64,000 nucleotides of DNA from Citrobacter amalonaticus (GTDB taxonomy: Bacteria > Pseudomonadota > Gammaproteobacteria > Enterobacterales > Enterobacteriaceae), in NCBI RefSeq assembly GCF_002918555.1, contig NZ_PQMB01000001.1, forward strand, positions 930,087 through 994,086, in the 5' to 3' direction. Below the pieces are notes generated by a model that worked only from the letters and a program-made list of their open reading frames with translations, did no database searches and was not told where the DNA came from. The first letter of the stretch is position 1, and every line of letters starts with the position of its first letter. Shown here piece by piece: positions 38,938 to 53,980 of this stretch. The position numbers and the translations under genes were made by a program.

Positions 38938-39064
38938 ACTCTTCTCCTTTCCTCAGACGAGTGGCAACCACAAAAAAATCGCCGGATTATACCGCTTTTC
39001 CTCTCTGGCGCAACACAACGCATGCATGATATGGATCAAGCAAAGTCATTTACGTTTGAGAAAT

Positions 39065-39098
39065 GAGGATAAAAAAGCCCCGCACATTGGGCGGGGCT
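39065..39098 (-). terminator. Terminator after the GH1 gene
   Basis: On the minus strand AGCCCCGC-CCAATGT-GCGGGGCT is followed by six U residues. It lies just downstream of the beta-glucosidase gene and before the upp promoter, so the two genes are separate units. Confidence 0.9.
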
Positions 39099-39118
39099 AA
39101 ATAATAACCATCTGAATT

Positions 39119-40558
<1,440 letters not shown>

Positions 40559-40583
40559 TTAGTGTTCAGACACAACGAAAAAA

Positions 40584-40597
40584 AGAAACCGGTTTCA
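40584..40597 (-). promoter_or_regulatory. AscG-type operator 1 of the GH1 gene
   Basis: On the minus strand TGAAACCGGTTTCT matches the AscG operator TGAAACCGGTTTCA at 13 of 14 positions, with a perfect 12-bp palindrome core. It lies 35 bp before the ATG and just after a TATGAT -10-like hexamer (40600-40605), where a LacI-family repressor would block the promoter. Confidence 0.75.
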
Positions 40598-40640
40598 GTA
40601 TCATACTGAGCATTAACCAGAGCACTTTCAAGCGAAGTAA

Positions 40641-40654
40641 TGTACCCGGTTTCA
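40641..40654 (-). promoter_or_regulatory. AscG-type operator 2 of the GH1 gene
   Basis: On the minus strand TGAAACCGGGTACA matches the first nine positions of the AscG operator exactly and is degenerate in the second half. Its centre is 57 bp from operator 1, a spacing that would suit looping or cooperative binding. Confidence 0.55.
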
Positions 40655-40738
40655 TTTTCGTGGCGCAGGTCAAATTAAGAGGTTAACAAGCGCAAAGCGT
40701 TGAATAATTCGCCAGTTAAAAAGCAACACAAAGCAGGC

Positions 40739-40754
40739 TCGCAAACGTTTGCTT
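40739..40754 (+). promoter_or_regulatory. PurR operator of purMN
   Basis: TCGCAAACGTTTGCTT contains the complete PurR core GCAAACGTTTGC. A TAGAAT -10 element follows at 40762-40767, so the operator covers the -35 region. Repression of purMN by PurR is established in E. coli. Confidence 0.9.
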
Positions 40755-40764
40755 TCCCTGTTAG

Positions 40765-41852
<1,088 letters not shown>

Positions 41853-41853
<1 letters not shown>

Positions 41854-42491
41854 TGAATATTGTGGTGCTTATTTCCGGCAACGGAAGCAATTTGCAGGCG
41901 ATTATTGACGCCTGCAAAGAGAACAAAATTAAAGGCACCCTACGGGCAGTATTTAGCAACAAGGCCGACGCGTTCGGCCTTGAACGTGCTCGGGAGGCAG
42001 GCATTCCAGCCCATGTGCTGACTGCCGATCGGTTTGCCAGTCGTGAAGCGTTCGATCATGAGCTTATCCGTGAGATCGACGCGTATGTGCCTGATGTCGT
42101 GGTTCTGGCGGGATTTATGCGTATTCTGAGTCCGGCGTTCGTCGCCCATTACAACGGGCGACTGTTGAATATCCACCCTTCCCTGCTGCCCAAATATCCT
42201 GGCCTGCATACCCACCGTCAGGCGCTGGAAAACGGTGATGAGGAGCACGGCACATCGGTTCACTTTGTGACGGATGAACTTGACGGCGGCCCGGTGATTT
42301 TACAGGCGAAGGTGCCGGTGTTCGAAGGTGATGAAGAAGATGAGATCACCGCTCGCGTTCAGGCCCAGGAGCACGCCATCTATCCGTTAGTCGTCAGCTG
42401 GTTCGCCGATGGACGCCTGAAGATGCGTGACAACGCAGCCTGGCTGGACGGTCACCGTCTGCCGCCGCAAGGCTATGCCTCCGACGAGTAA
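41853..42491 (+). CDS. purN: GAR transformylase PurN
   Basis: A 212-residue enzyme that transfers a formyl group from 10-formyl-tetrahydrofolate to GAR. The glycinamide end NGSNLQAIID is at the N-terminus and the catalytic triad region is LLNIHPSLLPKYPGLHTH, with the later Asp in VTDELDGGPV. It is translationally coupled to purM. An imperfect hairpin (CCCCGAA / TTCCGGGG, 42504-42527) after the stop may end the operon. Confidence 0.98.
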
Positions 42492-42703
42492 TCTCTCTGC
42501 GTTCCCCGAAGTCACTGATTTCCGGGGAGCAATTCCTTCCGCTATCTCGTTCGTCACCTCAATTCCCACCACAAAAAGCGTCGTTGCTCGCGGACAGAAG
42601 ACGGTTTATTGTCATAGTTTTCTGGCACAGTTGGACATTAGAGCGTAATGCTCGCCATAATAATCAGGCAGTGTCCCGTGAATAAAACGGAGTATAAGTA
42701 TTA

Positions 42704-46313
<3,610 letters not shown>

Positions 46314-46331
46314 GCGTCACAACCCGTCTGT

Positions 46332-48563
46332 TCAGGTGCCGGATACCGGCACCTTCTCTTCCAGAGCGTCATCTAACGACTTCGGCTCGCCAATCAGATG
46401 TCCTTGCAGATAATCGATCCCAAGCGATATGACCGCGTTGCGGATCTCTTCGCTATCAACACACTCCGCAACCACCTGCATTTTCTTCATTCGTGCCAGA
46501 TGGCAAATTGAAGCCACAATTTGATAATCCAGGCTGTTGGAGATGATATTGCGGATAAAGCCACCGTCTATCTTCAGGATATTGGCATTCATATCTTTCA
46601 ACCGCGCATAACCGGTACCAAATTCATCAATGGCTATCTGGCAGCCCAGCTGTTGCAGTTGCTGAAGCGTTGCCTGGGCCTGTTCTGCATTGGTCTGCAC
46701 ATTGCTTTCGGTGACTTCAAAAATTAGCTGCCACGCCTCGACCTGATATTTTGTCAGCAATTTACTGACGACAATCGGGAAATTGGCGCGGCAAACTGAG
46801 GTTGATGACAGATTAATCGCAAAACGTCGGGCAGGCATTTTCTCCCGATTCCGCACCATAAATTGCAGGGTATGTTCGATCACCCACAGATCAATACTCG
46901 ATGACAGGCCAAATTCATGTGCGACGACCAAAAAGCTCTCCGGATTGATCGTCCCGCCATCATCCTCTTTAAGCCGCACCAGGATCTCGTGATAAATGTC
47001 CCCGCGCACCCCGGCAATAGGCTGCGCCAGCAGGCAAAAATCATCATTTTCCAACGCCTGTTGCAGTCGATTCATCATCGCCACTTTATCTTTTAAGTCA
47101 TGCTGTCGATTCTTCGCCCCGCGTCGCTGCATGTTCTCTGGTACATTCGTGGCGATAGAGAGTTCCGCAACCATGCTTAACTCACCTAACAACAGATAGA
47201 TATGGCTAACCGGGGAACGCACATAACAGTAGCTTACGCCAACCTGCGGCTGCATTGGCATCCCGTCCCAGATGAAACGAAATTGCTTAATATGCTGATC
47301 CAACGCCTCGATACGTTCCTGATGTCCTTCAGTATTCAGGCGTAAAACCAAATCGTTGCCGGACAACTGAAAAACGTGCTCATCCTGCTCCAGGAGAGGC
47401 CTAATCCACTGTGAAAGTTTCTGCTTATACTGAATACGCAACATGATGCCGTAGTTTTTCACCAGCAGTTCCATGCCGGGTACACGTAAAAAGCAGAGCA
47501 CCGACCAGGGCGCCTTTTTAAGTTCACGATTTAACGCCCGTAAATTGGGAAGATGAACCACGGGATCAAGATAGGCGAGCCGACGGGCGCGGCTGTTGGC
47601 CATTCTCTGACGCGTTGCCAGCACGGACATGTAATTCACAATAAATGAAAAGACCAAATAGCTCGAAGAGGTAATCGCCAGCTGCGTGTCGTATCCTGAG
47701 TAATAAGGTATATAGCTATGGAAGTAGCTGATGCCTGTTATCAACACGAAGGCCCATATTAATGAGATCAGCTTATAACCATAGCGCATCGATCCCCACA
47801 GCATGACGGGTAACAGCAACGACAAGGTATAGTTCGTACTGAATATTGAACTATCCTCATTGAGCGGCATACAGAGCAGCACCATTAATGTCGTTAATAC
47901 CGCGACCCAGATGGCGAACTCTTTCTTAGTAACTTTGCTATCAACCTGCTGTTTTAACTGAGAATAATAAGCAAAAAGGTATAATGGATTACGAATAATA
48001 CGAATAATAAAATAGCACAACGGAATCCCTACAAGATTTCCTGTGAGCAGCGCCTGATAGTTAATTAACGTACTAACATTTAACGGAATAACACCCAACA
48101 AACTGGTTCGGCTGGCATACACACCTACGAAGGCGGCAAACTGGAAAAGCACTAAAAACAGCGTCGCCGGACAAAGTATTTGCCAAAATATTCGCTGCCC
48201 CATCAATCCGACATTGCCATGACTAATATTGCCACGCCTCGGTGTAAAAACGCGATACCCTCCCCAACTAAGCACTATCGTGATAATAAAGTGCGTAATA
48301 ATTGAGAGCGTTTCAGGTAAGCCAACCTGCGGATATTTTCGGATAAAAATCGCCAGTGCGATGCCTGGCAAGGCTGCCCAACCGAAAAATAATGTCAGGC
48401 TAATCATTAGTGCTAACGGCAGGTAAAATAGAATAACATCACCTGAACCAATATGAGTATAGGTATTGGCGTTATACAATACAGGCAATAGCAGAGGCGG
48501 CAGGATGAGCGGTAGCGCCCACCATTTATCTCTGATTTTGATATAGGTTTTATTTAGTCTCAT
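46332..48563 (-). CDS. yfgF: YfgF/PdeF, membrane c-di-GMP phosphodiesterase with altered catalytic loop
   Basis: A 743-residue protein. Residues 1-310 are a MASE1-type membrane sensor with about eight helices. Residues 325-480 are a GGDEF domain whose active motif is degenerate (SGNDL at 401-405), so no cyclase activity is expected. Residues 490-735 are an EAL domain with EIL at 526, N584, E616, K664, E700 and Q720 all present. However, the usual DDFGTGY is DEFGTGY here (D645, E646), and the segment to LKID is three residues shorter than normal. E. coli YfgF is an FNR-linked phosphodiesterase; here activity may be lowered. A perfect FNR site lies upstream. Confidence 0.92.
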   Translation of the reverse strand: MRLNKTYIKIRDKWWALPLILPPLLLPVLYNANTYTHIGSGDVILFYLPLALMISLTLFFGWAALPGIALAIFIRKYPQVGLPETLSIITHFIITIVLSWGGYRVFTPRRGNISHGNVGLMGQRIFWQILCPATLFLVLFQFAAFVGVYASRTSLLGVIPLNVSTLINYQALLTGNLVGIPLCYFIIRIIRNPLYLFAYYSQLKQQVDSKVTKKEFAIWVAVLTTLMVLLCMPLNEDSSIFSTNYTLSLLLPVMLWGSMRYGYKLISLIWAFVLITGISYFHSYIPYYSGYDTQLAITSSSYLVFSFIVNYMSVLATRQRMANSRARRLAYLDPVVHLPNLRALNRELKKAPWSVLCFLRVPGMELLVKNYGIMLRIQYKQKLSQWIRPLLEQDEHVFQLSGNDLVLRLNTEGHQERIEALDQHIKQFRFIWDGMPMQPQVGVSYCYVRSPVSHIYLLLGELSMVAELSIATNVPENMQRRGAKNRQHDLKDKVAMMNRLQQALENDDFCLLAQPIAGVRGDIYHEILVRLKEDDGGTINPESFLVVAHEFGLSSSIDLWVIEHTLQFMVRNREKMPARRFAINLSSTSVCRANFPIVVSKLLTKYQVEAWQLIFEVTESNVQTNAEQAQATLQQLQQLGCQIAIDEFGTGYARLKDMNANILKIDGGFIRNIISNSLDYQIVASICHLARMKKMQVVAECVDSEEIRNAVISLGIDYLQGHLIGEPKSLDDALEEKVPVSGT
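46334..46354 (+). terminator. Hairpin after ppx
   Basis: AGGTGCCGG, three bases, CCGGCACCT: a perfect 9-bp stem followed by TCTCTT. It overlaps the last codons of the convergent yfgF. It likely ends ppk-ppx transcription. Confidence 0.7.
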
Positions 48564-48664
48564 AGATGCTCAGCAGAAACCCTGATTCCTGAAGGGTTTT
48601 ATCAGACAGGCATCCCACCTGACTTTTAACTAACGATGGCGAGTAAGCCATACCCAGAGCCTTG

Positions 48665-48670
48665 ATTTTA
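48665..48670 (-). promoter_or_regulatory. -10 element of yfgF
   Basis: On the minus strand TAAAAT lies so that the FNR site centre falls about 41 bp before the inferred start near 48658. This is the class II FNR arrangement. Confidence 0.6.
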
Positions 48671-48691
48671 GTTATCACCTGAAAGTTACAA

Positions 48692-48705
48692 TTGATATAT
48701 ATCAA
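48692..48705 (-). promoter_or_regulatory. Perfect FNR site upstream of yfgF
   Basis: TTGATATATATCAA equals the FNR consensus TTGAT-N4-ATCAA in full. It is placed at about -41 relative to the -10 element, so oxygen lack should activate yfgF. FNR control of yfgF is reported in E. coli (from memory). Confidence 0.88.
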
Positions 48706-48914
48706 CTAATTCCATCCTCATTAATCAATTATTACCTTTATTTCCCTGTGTTATCATTATTTTATTATTAATGTAAATACTATAATTATCTTTCATAACA
48801 TATAGGAATAAATCAGCTGACGCAATTTTACATAATGAAGAATTGACCATCACCTTTCGGTATGCCTTAATGTACGCATCGCCCACGCGCTGGGTTTTTT
48901 CTAAGGATCCTTTT

Positions 48915-49106
48915 GTGAGTCAGGTTACCAGTATGCGAAAACGACATCGATTTAACAGTCGCATGACACGTATCGTACTGCTTATCAGTTTCCTCTTCTT
49001 CTTTGGTCGTTTCATATACTCTTCTGTGGGTGCCTGGTATCATCATCAGGACAAAAAAGAAGCACAGCGCTCCACTCTCTCTGTTGAAGCCCCTGCTCAA
49101 CGTTAA
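48915..49106 (+). CDS. yfgG: YfgG, small single-pass membrane protein
   Basis: A 63-residue protein. A basic N-terminus (MRKRHRFNSRMTR) is followed by one membrane segment at about 20-40 (IVLLISFLFFFGRFIYSSVG) and a polar tail (HHQDKKEAQRS). I chose GTG 48915, 7 nt after AAGGA, which gives the E. coli length; an in-frame ATG at 48843 would add 24 residues and has no clear ribosome site. Function is poorly known; the E. coli gene has been linked to metal (nickel/cobalt) tolerance, but I am not certain. Confidence 0.85.
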   Translation: MSQVTSMRKRHRFNSRMTRIVLLISFLFFFGRFIYSSVGAWYHHQDKKEAQRSTLSVEAPAQR

Positions 49107-49388
49107 ATCGACATCAACAGACGGTTTTCATAAGACAGACCCGGCATCCCCACGCCTGTACGCTCGTTTCCTGAACGTATTATCACCCAGGAAACCATAA
49201 GACAGGCGCCCATAACACAACAGCAATGTGCTATCTGGTGAAACACATTCCTCCTTCACTGCTAATATTGATATCTTTTGTTAAATTCAACACTTCTTTT
49301 TTAGAAAAAAGCGGTACCATTATTTTCCCCTTCAGCTACTCTTGTGTATATTTTTCCTTCGGCATTCAATCATTTTCAGGATCTAAGC

Positions 49389-50087
49389 ATGGATTTCAAC
49401 CCAGTAGATAACAGCAATGGTGAGGAATTACCCGCATTTGCATTTTCTCAAAAGACGAAGTATTTATCCGCACAGCAAACGCTTTTCGATGCTCTGCTGC
49501 CGGCAGGAGAGCCATTTTCACAGCCTGCGCATTGGGTTCATCAATTTAGCCCTGATCAAGAAAATGCCAATATCATATTGTTAGATAAAGGAATTATTTC
49601 AATATGTCACTCCGGTAGCAATCTTTATATGTCTACTGCTTTTTCACCCTCGGTACTGGGGCTCATTGATGGATATGGCTTTTATTATAATATTCCCGGG
49701 CGCCCTCAGCATTATCTTTATGCCGAAACGGACTGTAGTGGATATTTCGTCCCCCTGAACAAATTTGTTGAAACGGCAAATACCCAGGAACTCTGGCATG
49801 ATGTCGCCAGAACGCTGGCTCATCGACTCCTTGTGATGAGCGCCCGTGAACAGGAATTAGTGGGTGTAGATTCTTACCTCAAAGTCCGCGCCCTGATAAT
49901 AGAGCTATGGACTTATCCAAAAGAGTATCGGATGCAAATCAATATTGTTAACTTTATTCAAAGGCGTACGGCCCTTTCACGCAGTCGCATTATGAAATTT
50001 TTGTCAGATCTGCGCATTGGTGGTTATATTTCTATTAATCGAGGTAAGCTGGAGTCTGTCCTCCAAAAATTACCGTCAGCATACTGA
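49389..50087 (+). CDS. IprA/YaiV-like winged-helix regulator
   Basis: A 232-residue protein. Residues 40-150 look like a cyclic-nucleotide-binding-type jelly roll without an obvious ligand motif (NIILLDKGIISICHSG, GLIDGYGFYY). Residues 160-232 are a winged helix (INIVNFIQRRTALSRSRIMKFL, then GGYISINRGKLESV) very like the end of IprA (YaiV), an inhibitor of peroxide resistance. It has about 20 extra N-terminal residues. ATG 49389 follows CAGGA. Codon use and base composition are more AT-rich than the neighbours. It lies where E. coli K-12 has yfgH and yfgI. DNA targets are unknown; effector binding is not predictable. Confidence 0.75.
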   Translation: MDFNPVDNSNGEELPAFAFSQKTKYLSAQQTLFDALLPAGEPFSQPAHWVHQFSPDQENANIILLDKGIISICHSGSNLYMSTAFSPSVLGLIDGYGFYYNIPGRPQHYLYAETDCSGYFVPLNKFVETANTQELWHDVARTLAHRLLVMSAREQELVGVDSYLKVRALIIELWTYPKEYRMQINIVNFIQRRTALSRSRIMKFLSDLRIGGYISINRGKLESVLQKLPSAY

Positions 50088-50632
50088 TATTTTTACTGGC
50101 AATATTATAAACACACTATTTTATGCATAAAGCATGAGTATTTTTAGCAAAACATATTTAAATCAACGAGAAGACACAAACCTTATAACCCCACACAAGT
50201 CCCGGTCAATCAAAATTATGAAAGGTCGCCAACGGAGGATTCACGGGATAATGGTGATAAAATTATCTCGTAACGTACTCTGCACGAAAGAACGCCAGGT
50301 AATGCCAACCCGCCACCGGGCACATTCTCCCATCACCGGGAGCTGCGACACAAACGTGATTATACATTCCCGCATTCAGCAGGCGTAACTGTGCACAATT
50401 TAGAAACCGATCGGGTTATCAGGCCATTATCAGACGATTGAACAACAGCTGCTGGACGTTCTGTCGTTGTGCCAGGATCGCATGGGCAGTCACTAAGTCT
50501 CGCATCCCGGCGGGAACTGGCTAACTGTACTCTCAAACTGTGTCAGTATATTGCGATAACCAGGCACGGCTCGACATCAGCACGACGCAGGAAACGCGCT
50601 ATTTTGTCGATGAAGTGGTTTAGCGGAGAAAA
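50088..50632. other. Spacer with possible gene debris between the IprA-like gene and guaA
   Basis: No complete gene is seen. A frame at 50134-50388 (84 codons) has no ribosome site or family likeness. Two short coding-like pieces follow: 50404-50496 (ending QQLLDVLSLCQDRMGSH) and 50525-50623 in another frame (ending TTQETRYFVDEVV). They could be parts of one decayed gene. I cannot name the parent. Confidence 0.35.
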
Positions 50633-50660
50633 TAAAAACCCCCTGTAAAAACAGAGGGTT
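50633..50660 (-). terminator. Terminator of guaBA
   Basis: On the minus strand AACCCTCTGT-TTTT-ACAGGGGGTT forms a 10-bp stem (one G-U pair) followed by TTTTATT. It starts 47 bp after the guaA stop. Confidence 0.85.
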
Positions 50661-50706
50661 GATTTAGAAAATGAATAGAAATGATTCGCTATGAGTTAGC
50701 CGTAAA

Positions 50707-52284
50707 TCATTCCCACTCGATGGTCGCCGGCGGTTTACCGCTGATGTCATACACTACGCGTGAAATACCGTTAACTTCGTTGATGATGCGGTTGGAAACA
50801 CGTCCCAGGAAATCGTACGGCAGGTGCGCCCAGTGTGCGGTCATAAAGTCGATGGTTTCAACCGCACGCAGGGAAACCACCCAGTCGTATTTACGGCCAT
50901 CACCCATCACGCCAACCGAACGAACCGGCAGGAAAACAGTAAATGCCTGGCTCACTTTGTTGTACAGATCGGCTTTGTGCAACTCTTCGATGAAGATAGC
51001 GTCAGCACGGCGCAGCAGATCGCAGTACTCTTTCTTCACCTCGCCCAGTACACGAACGCCAAGACCGGGACCCGGGAACGGGTGACGGTACAGCATGTCA
51101 TACGGCAGACCCAGCTCCAGGCCAATTTTACGCACTTCGTCTTTGAACAGCTCTTTCAGCGGCTCAACCAGACCCATCTTCATCTCTTTCGGCAGGCCGC
51201 CCACGTTGTGGTGAGATTTGATGACGTGCGCTTTACCGGTCGCGGAGGCTGCGGATTCAATCACGTCAGGATAGATAGTCCCCTGCGCCAGCCACTTCAC
51301 ATCTTCCAGTTTTAATGCTTCTTCATCAAAGACTTCAACGAATACGCGACCAATGATCTTACGCTTGGCTTCCGGATCGTTTTCGCCTTTCAGCGCGGTC
51401 AGGAAACGCTCTTCAGCCGGAACGTGAACAATGTTCAGACCAAAATGATCGCCAAACATATCCATAACCTGCTCTGCTTCATTCAGGCGCAACAGACCGT
51501 TATCCACAAATACGCAGGTCAGATTTTTACCGATGGCGCGATGCAGCAGCATTGCGGTTACAGAAGAATCCACGCCACCGGAAAGACCGAGGATCACTTT
51601 ATCGTCGCCGACCTGCTCGCGGATACGGGCAACCGCGTCGTCGATGATTTTTGCCGGCGTCCACAGCGCTTCACACTGGCAGATCTCAAGAACAAAACGC
51701 TCCAGCATACGCATACCCTGGCGGGTGTGGGTCACTTCCGGGTGGAACTGTACGCCGTAGAAACGCTTTTCTTCGTTCGCCATGATGGCAAAGGGGCAAG
51801 TTTCGGTGCTGGCAACGGTCACAAAGTCTGACGGGATAGCCGTCACTTTATCACCGTGGCTCATCCACACGTCCAGCAGCGGCTTGCCGTCTGCGGTCAG
51901 TGAATCTTCAATTCCGCGGATCAGGGCACTGTCGATTTTAATTTCTACCTGCGCGTAGCCGAACTCACGTTCGCTGGAGCCTTCAACGTGACCACCGAGC
52001 TGCATTGCCATCGTCTGCATGCCATAGCACACGCCGAAGACCGGAACGCCGGCTTCAAAGACGTACTGTGGCGCACGCGGGCTGTTTTCTTCGGTTGTGC
52101 TTTCCGGACCGCCAGAAAGAATGATACCGCTTGGATTGAATTCGCGAATTTGTGCTTCCGTAACATCCCACGCCCACAGTTCGCAATAAACGCCGAGTTC
52201 ACGCACGCGACGCGCAACCAGCTGAGTATACTGAGAACCGAAATCCAGGATAAGAATGCGATGCTTATGAATGTTTTCCGTCAT
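50707..52284 (-). CDS. guaA: GMP synthase (glutamine-hydrolysing)
   Basis: A 525-residue enzyme that aminates XMP to GMP. The N-terminal class I glutamine amidotransferase has Cys86 in [12 protein letters not shown] and His/Glu in QFHPEVTH. The ATP-pyrophosphatase domain has the P-loop LSGGVDSSV near residue 235. A C-terminal dimerisation domain ends [13 protein letters not shown] 52284 gives [14 protein letters not shown]. It follows guaB by 68 bp. Confidence 0.98.
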   Translation of the reverse strand: MTENIHKHRILILDFGSQYTQLVARRVRELGVYCELWAWDVTEAQIREFNPSGIILSGGPESTTEENSPRAPQYVFEAGVPVFGVCYGMQTMAMQLGGHVEGSSEREFGYAQVEIKIDSALIRGIEDSLTADGKPLLDVWMSHGDKVTAIPSDFVTVASTETCPFAIMANEEKRFYGVQFHPEVTHTRQGMRMLERFVLEICQCEALWTPAKIIDDAVARIREQVGDDKVILGLSGGVDSSVTAMLLHRAIGKNLTCVFVDNGLLRLNEAEQVMDMFGDHFGLNIVHVPAEERFLTALKGENDPEAKRKIIGRVFVEVFDEEALKLEDVKWLAQGTIYPDVIESAASATGKAHVIKSHHNVGGLPKEMKMGLVEPLKELFKDEVRKIGLELGLPYDMLYRHPFPGPGLGVRVLGEVKKEYCDLLRRADAIFIEELHKADLYNKVSQAFTVFLPVRSVGVMGDGRKYDWVVSLRAVETIDFMTAHWAHLPYDFLGRVSNRIINEVNGISRVVYDISGKPPATIEWE

Positions 52285-52352
52285 TGACGCTAATTCCGAG
52301 GCAAGTGAAACAGATTAAATAAATCGCCCGACACAAGGTCGGGCGAAGAAAA

Positions 52353-53819
52353 TCAGGAGCCCAGACGGTAGTTCGGGGACTCTTTGGTGATGGTCACATC
52401 GTGAACGTGACTTTCCTGAATACCCGCACCGCTGATACGTACAAATTCTGCCTTTGTCCGCAGCGCGTCGATAGTACCACAGCCGGTAAGTCCCATACAG
52501 GAACGCAGGCCTCCCATCTGCTGGTGAATAATCTCTTTCAGGCGGCCTTTATAGGCAACGCGACCTTCGATACCTTCCGGCACCAGTTTGTCAGCGGCGT
52601 TATCACTCTGGAAGTAGCGGTCGGAGGAACCTTTGGACATCGCGCCCAGAGAACCCATACCGCGGTAAGATTTGTAAGAACGCCCCTGATACAGTTCAAT
52701 TTCGCCAGGAGATTCTTCAGTACCGGCCAGCATAGAACCGACCATAACCGCGCTTGCGCCAGCCGCGATTGCTTTGGCAATATCACCAGAGAAACGAATA
52801 CCGCCATCAGCAATAACCGGAATACCGGTGCCTTCCAGTGCTTCAACCGCGTCGGATACGGCGGTGATCTGCGGAACGCCCACGCCAGTAACGATACGCG
52901 TCGTACAAATAGATCCAGGACCGATACCGACTTTCACCGCACTCACGCCAGCCTCTGCCAGAGCGCGGGCACCTGCGCCAGTCGCCACGTTACCGCCGAT
53001 GATCTGCAGATCCGGGTATTTTGCACGGGTTTCACGGATGCGCTGCAACACACCTTCAGAGTGACCATGCGAGGAGTCGATCAGCAACACGTCAACGCCA
53101 GCCGCCACCAGCGCGTCAATACGTTCTTCATTCCCTGCGCCTGCGCCCACTGCGGCACCTACACGCAAACGTCCCTGCTCATCTTTACAGGAGTTCGGTT
53201 TACGCTCTGCTTTCTGGAAGTCTTTAACGGTGATCATGCCGAGCAGGTGGAAGAGATCGTCAACAACCAGCGCCTTTTCAACACGTTTTTCGTGCATTTT
53301 CGCCAGGACGACTTCACGGGCTTCACCTTCACGCACGGTAACCAGACGCTCTTTCGGCGTCATATAGACACTGACCGGTTGGCTCAGATCGGTAACGAAA
53401 CGTACGTCACGACCGGTGATGATCCCCACCAGCTCGTTATCGTCAGTCACTACCGGGTAACCCGCAAAACCGTTACGCTCGGTCAGCTCTTTCACTTCAC
53501 GCAGCGTGGTGGTCGGCAGCACCGTCTGCGGATCGGTTACCACGCCAGATTCATGTTTCTTCACGCGGCGGACTTCTTCAGCCTGACGCTCAATAGACAT
53601 GTTTTTGTGGATAAAACCGATGCCGCCCTCCTGCGCCAGCGCGATTGCGAGGCGTGCTTCAGTCACAGTGTCCATTGCTGCGGAGAGCATAGGAATGTTC
53701 AGACGAATGTTTTTCGTCAGCTGCGTGCTGAGGTCGGCGGTATTCGGCAGAACGGTAGAGTGAGCGGGAACGAGGAGGACGTCGTCAAACGTCAAAGCTT
53801 CTTTAGCAATACGTAGCAT
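52353..53819 (-). CDS. guaB: IMP dehydrogenase
   Basis: A 488-residue TIM-barrel enzyme that oxidises IMP to XMP with NAD+, the first committed step to GMP. The catalytic Cys is in [13 protein letters not shown] (about 305), the flap Arg-Tyr in the [17 protein letters not shown] region, and a two-CBS Bateman domain is at about 93-205 ([22 protein letters not shown]). ATG 53819 gives [16 protein letters not shown]; the longer frame runs through the PurR box and promoter. It is divergent from xseA. Confidence 0.98.
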   Translation of the reverse strand: MLRIAKEALTFDDVLLVPAHSTVLPNTADLSTQLTKNIRLNIPMLSAAMDTVTEARLAIALAQEGGIGFIHKNMSIERQAEEVRRVKKHESGVVTDPQTVLPTTTLREVKELTERNGFAGYPVVTDDNELVGIITGRDVRFVTDLSQPVSVYMTPKERLVTVREGEAREVVLAKMHEKRVEKALVVDDLFHLLGMITVKDFQKAERKPNSCKDEQGRLRVGAAVGAGAGNEERIDALVAAGVDVLLIDSSHGHSEGVLQRIRETRAKYPDLQIIGGNVATGAGARALAEAGVSAVKVGIGPGSICTTRIVTGVGVPQITAVSDAVEALEGTGIPVIADGGIRFSGDIAKAIAAGASAVMVGSMLAGTEESPGEIELYQGRSYKSYRGMGSLGAMSKGSSDRYFQSDNAADKLVPEGIEGRVAYKGRLKEIIHQQMGGLRSCMGLTGCGTIDALRTKAEFVRISGAGIQESHVHDVTITKESPNYRLGS

Positions 53820-53862
53820 GGGCAATATCTCTAACCTGGGGGTGGATAAATATTGCCGTGGC

Positions 53863-53868
53863 ATTATA
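53863..53868 (-). promoter_or_regulatory. -10 element of guaBA
   Basis: On the minus strand TATAAT lies about 44 bp before the guaB start, with the PurR-like box over the -35 region. Confidence 0.7.
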
Positions 53869-53872
53869 CAGA

Positions 53873-53888
53873 GCGAAACCGATTGCTT
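53873..53888 (-). promoter_or_regulatory. PurR-like operator of guaBA
   Basis: GCGAAACCGATTGCTT matches the PurR consensus at 11 of 16 positions, keeping the central CG and the right half TTGC. Its place over the guaBA -35 region agrees with the known PurR site of E. coli guaBA. Confidence 0.6.
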
Positions 53889-53980
53889 CCACACTTTTTT
53901 GCAAAAAATGCTTGCGATCCCCTGTGGGCGGGTTACTATCGATTGAATAACCTGCTGATTTAGAATTTGATCCCGCTCAC

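Larger units (their letters stand above)
48564..48914. other. AT-rich divergent region between yfgF and yfgG
   Basis: No gene is seen except the in-frame upstream extension of yfgG. It holds the FNR site and -10 element of yfgF. Just before yfgG there is a short CCCA/TGGG hairpin (48882-48894) followed by six T residues, which could attenuate yfgG or be chance. Confidence 0.6.

Noticed and set aside
48843-49106. Extended YfgG from ATG 48843
   Set aside because: The extension adds 24 residues absent from the family and lacks a ribosome site; GTG 48915 has AAGGA at the right distance.
50134-50388. 84-codon frame after the IprA-like gene
   Set aside because: No ribosome site and low-complexity basic translation without a domain. 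Kept only as part of the undefined spacer.
52401-53816. 471-codon plus-strand frame opposite guaB
   Set aside because: Antisense of a highly conserved gene with biased codons; no recognisable protein and no start signals.
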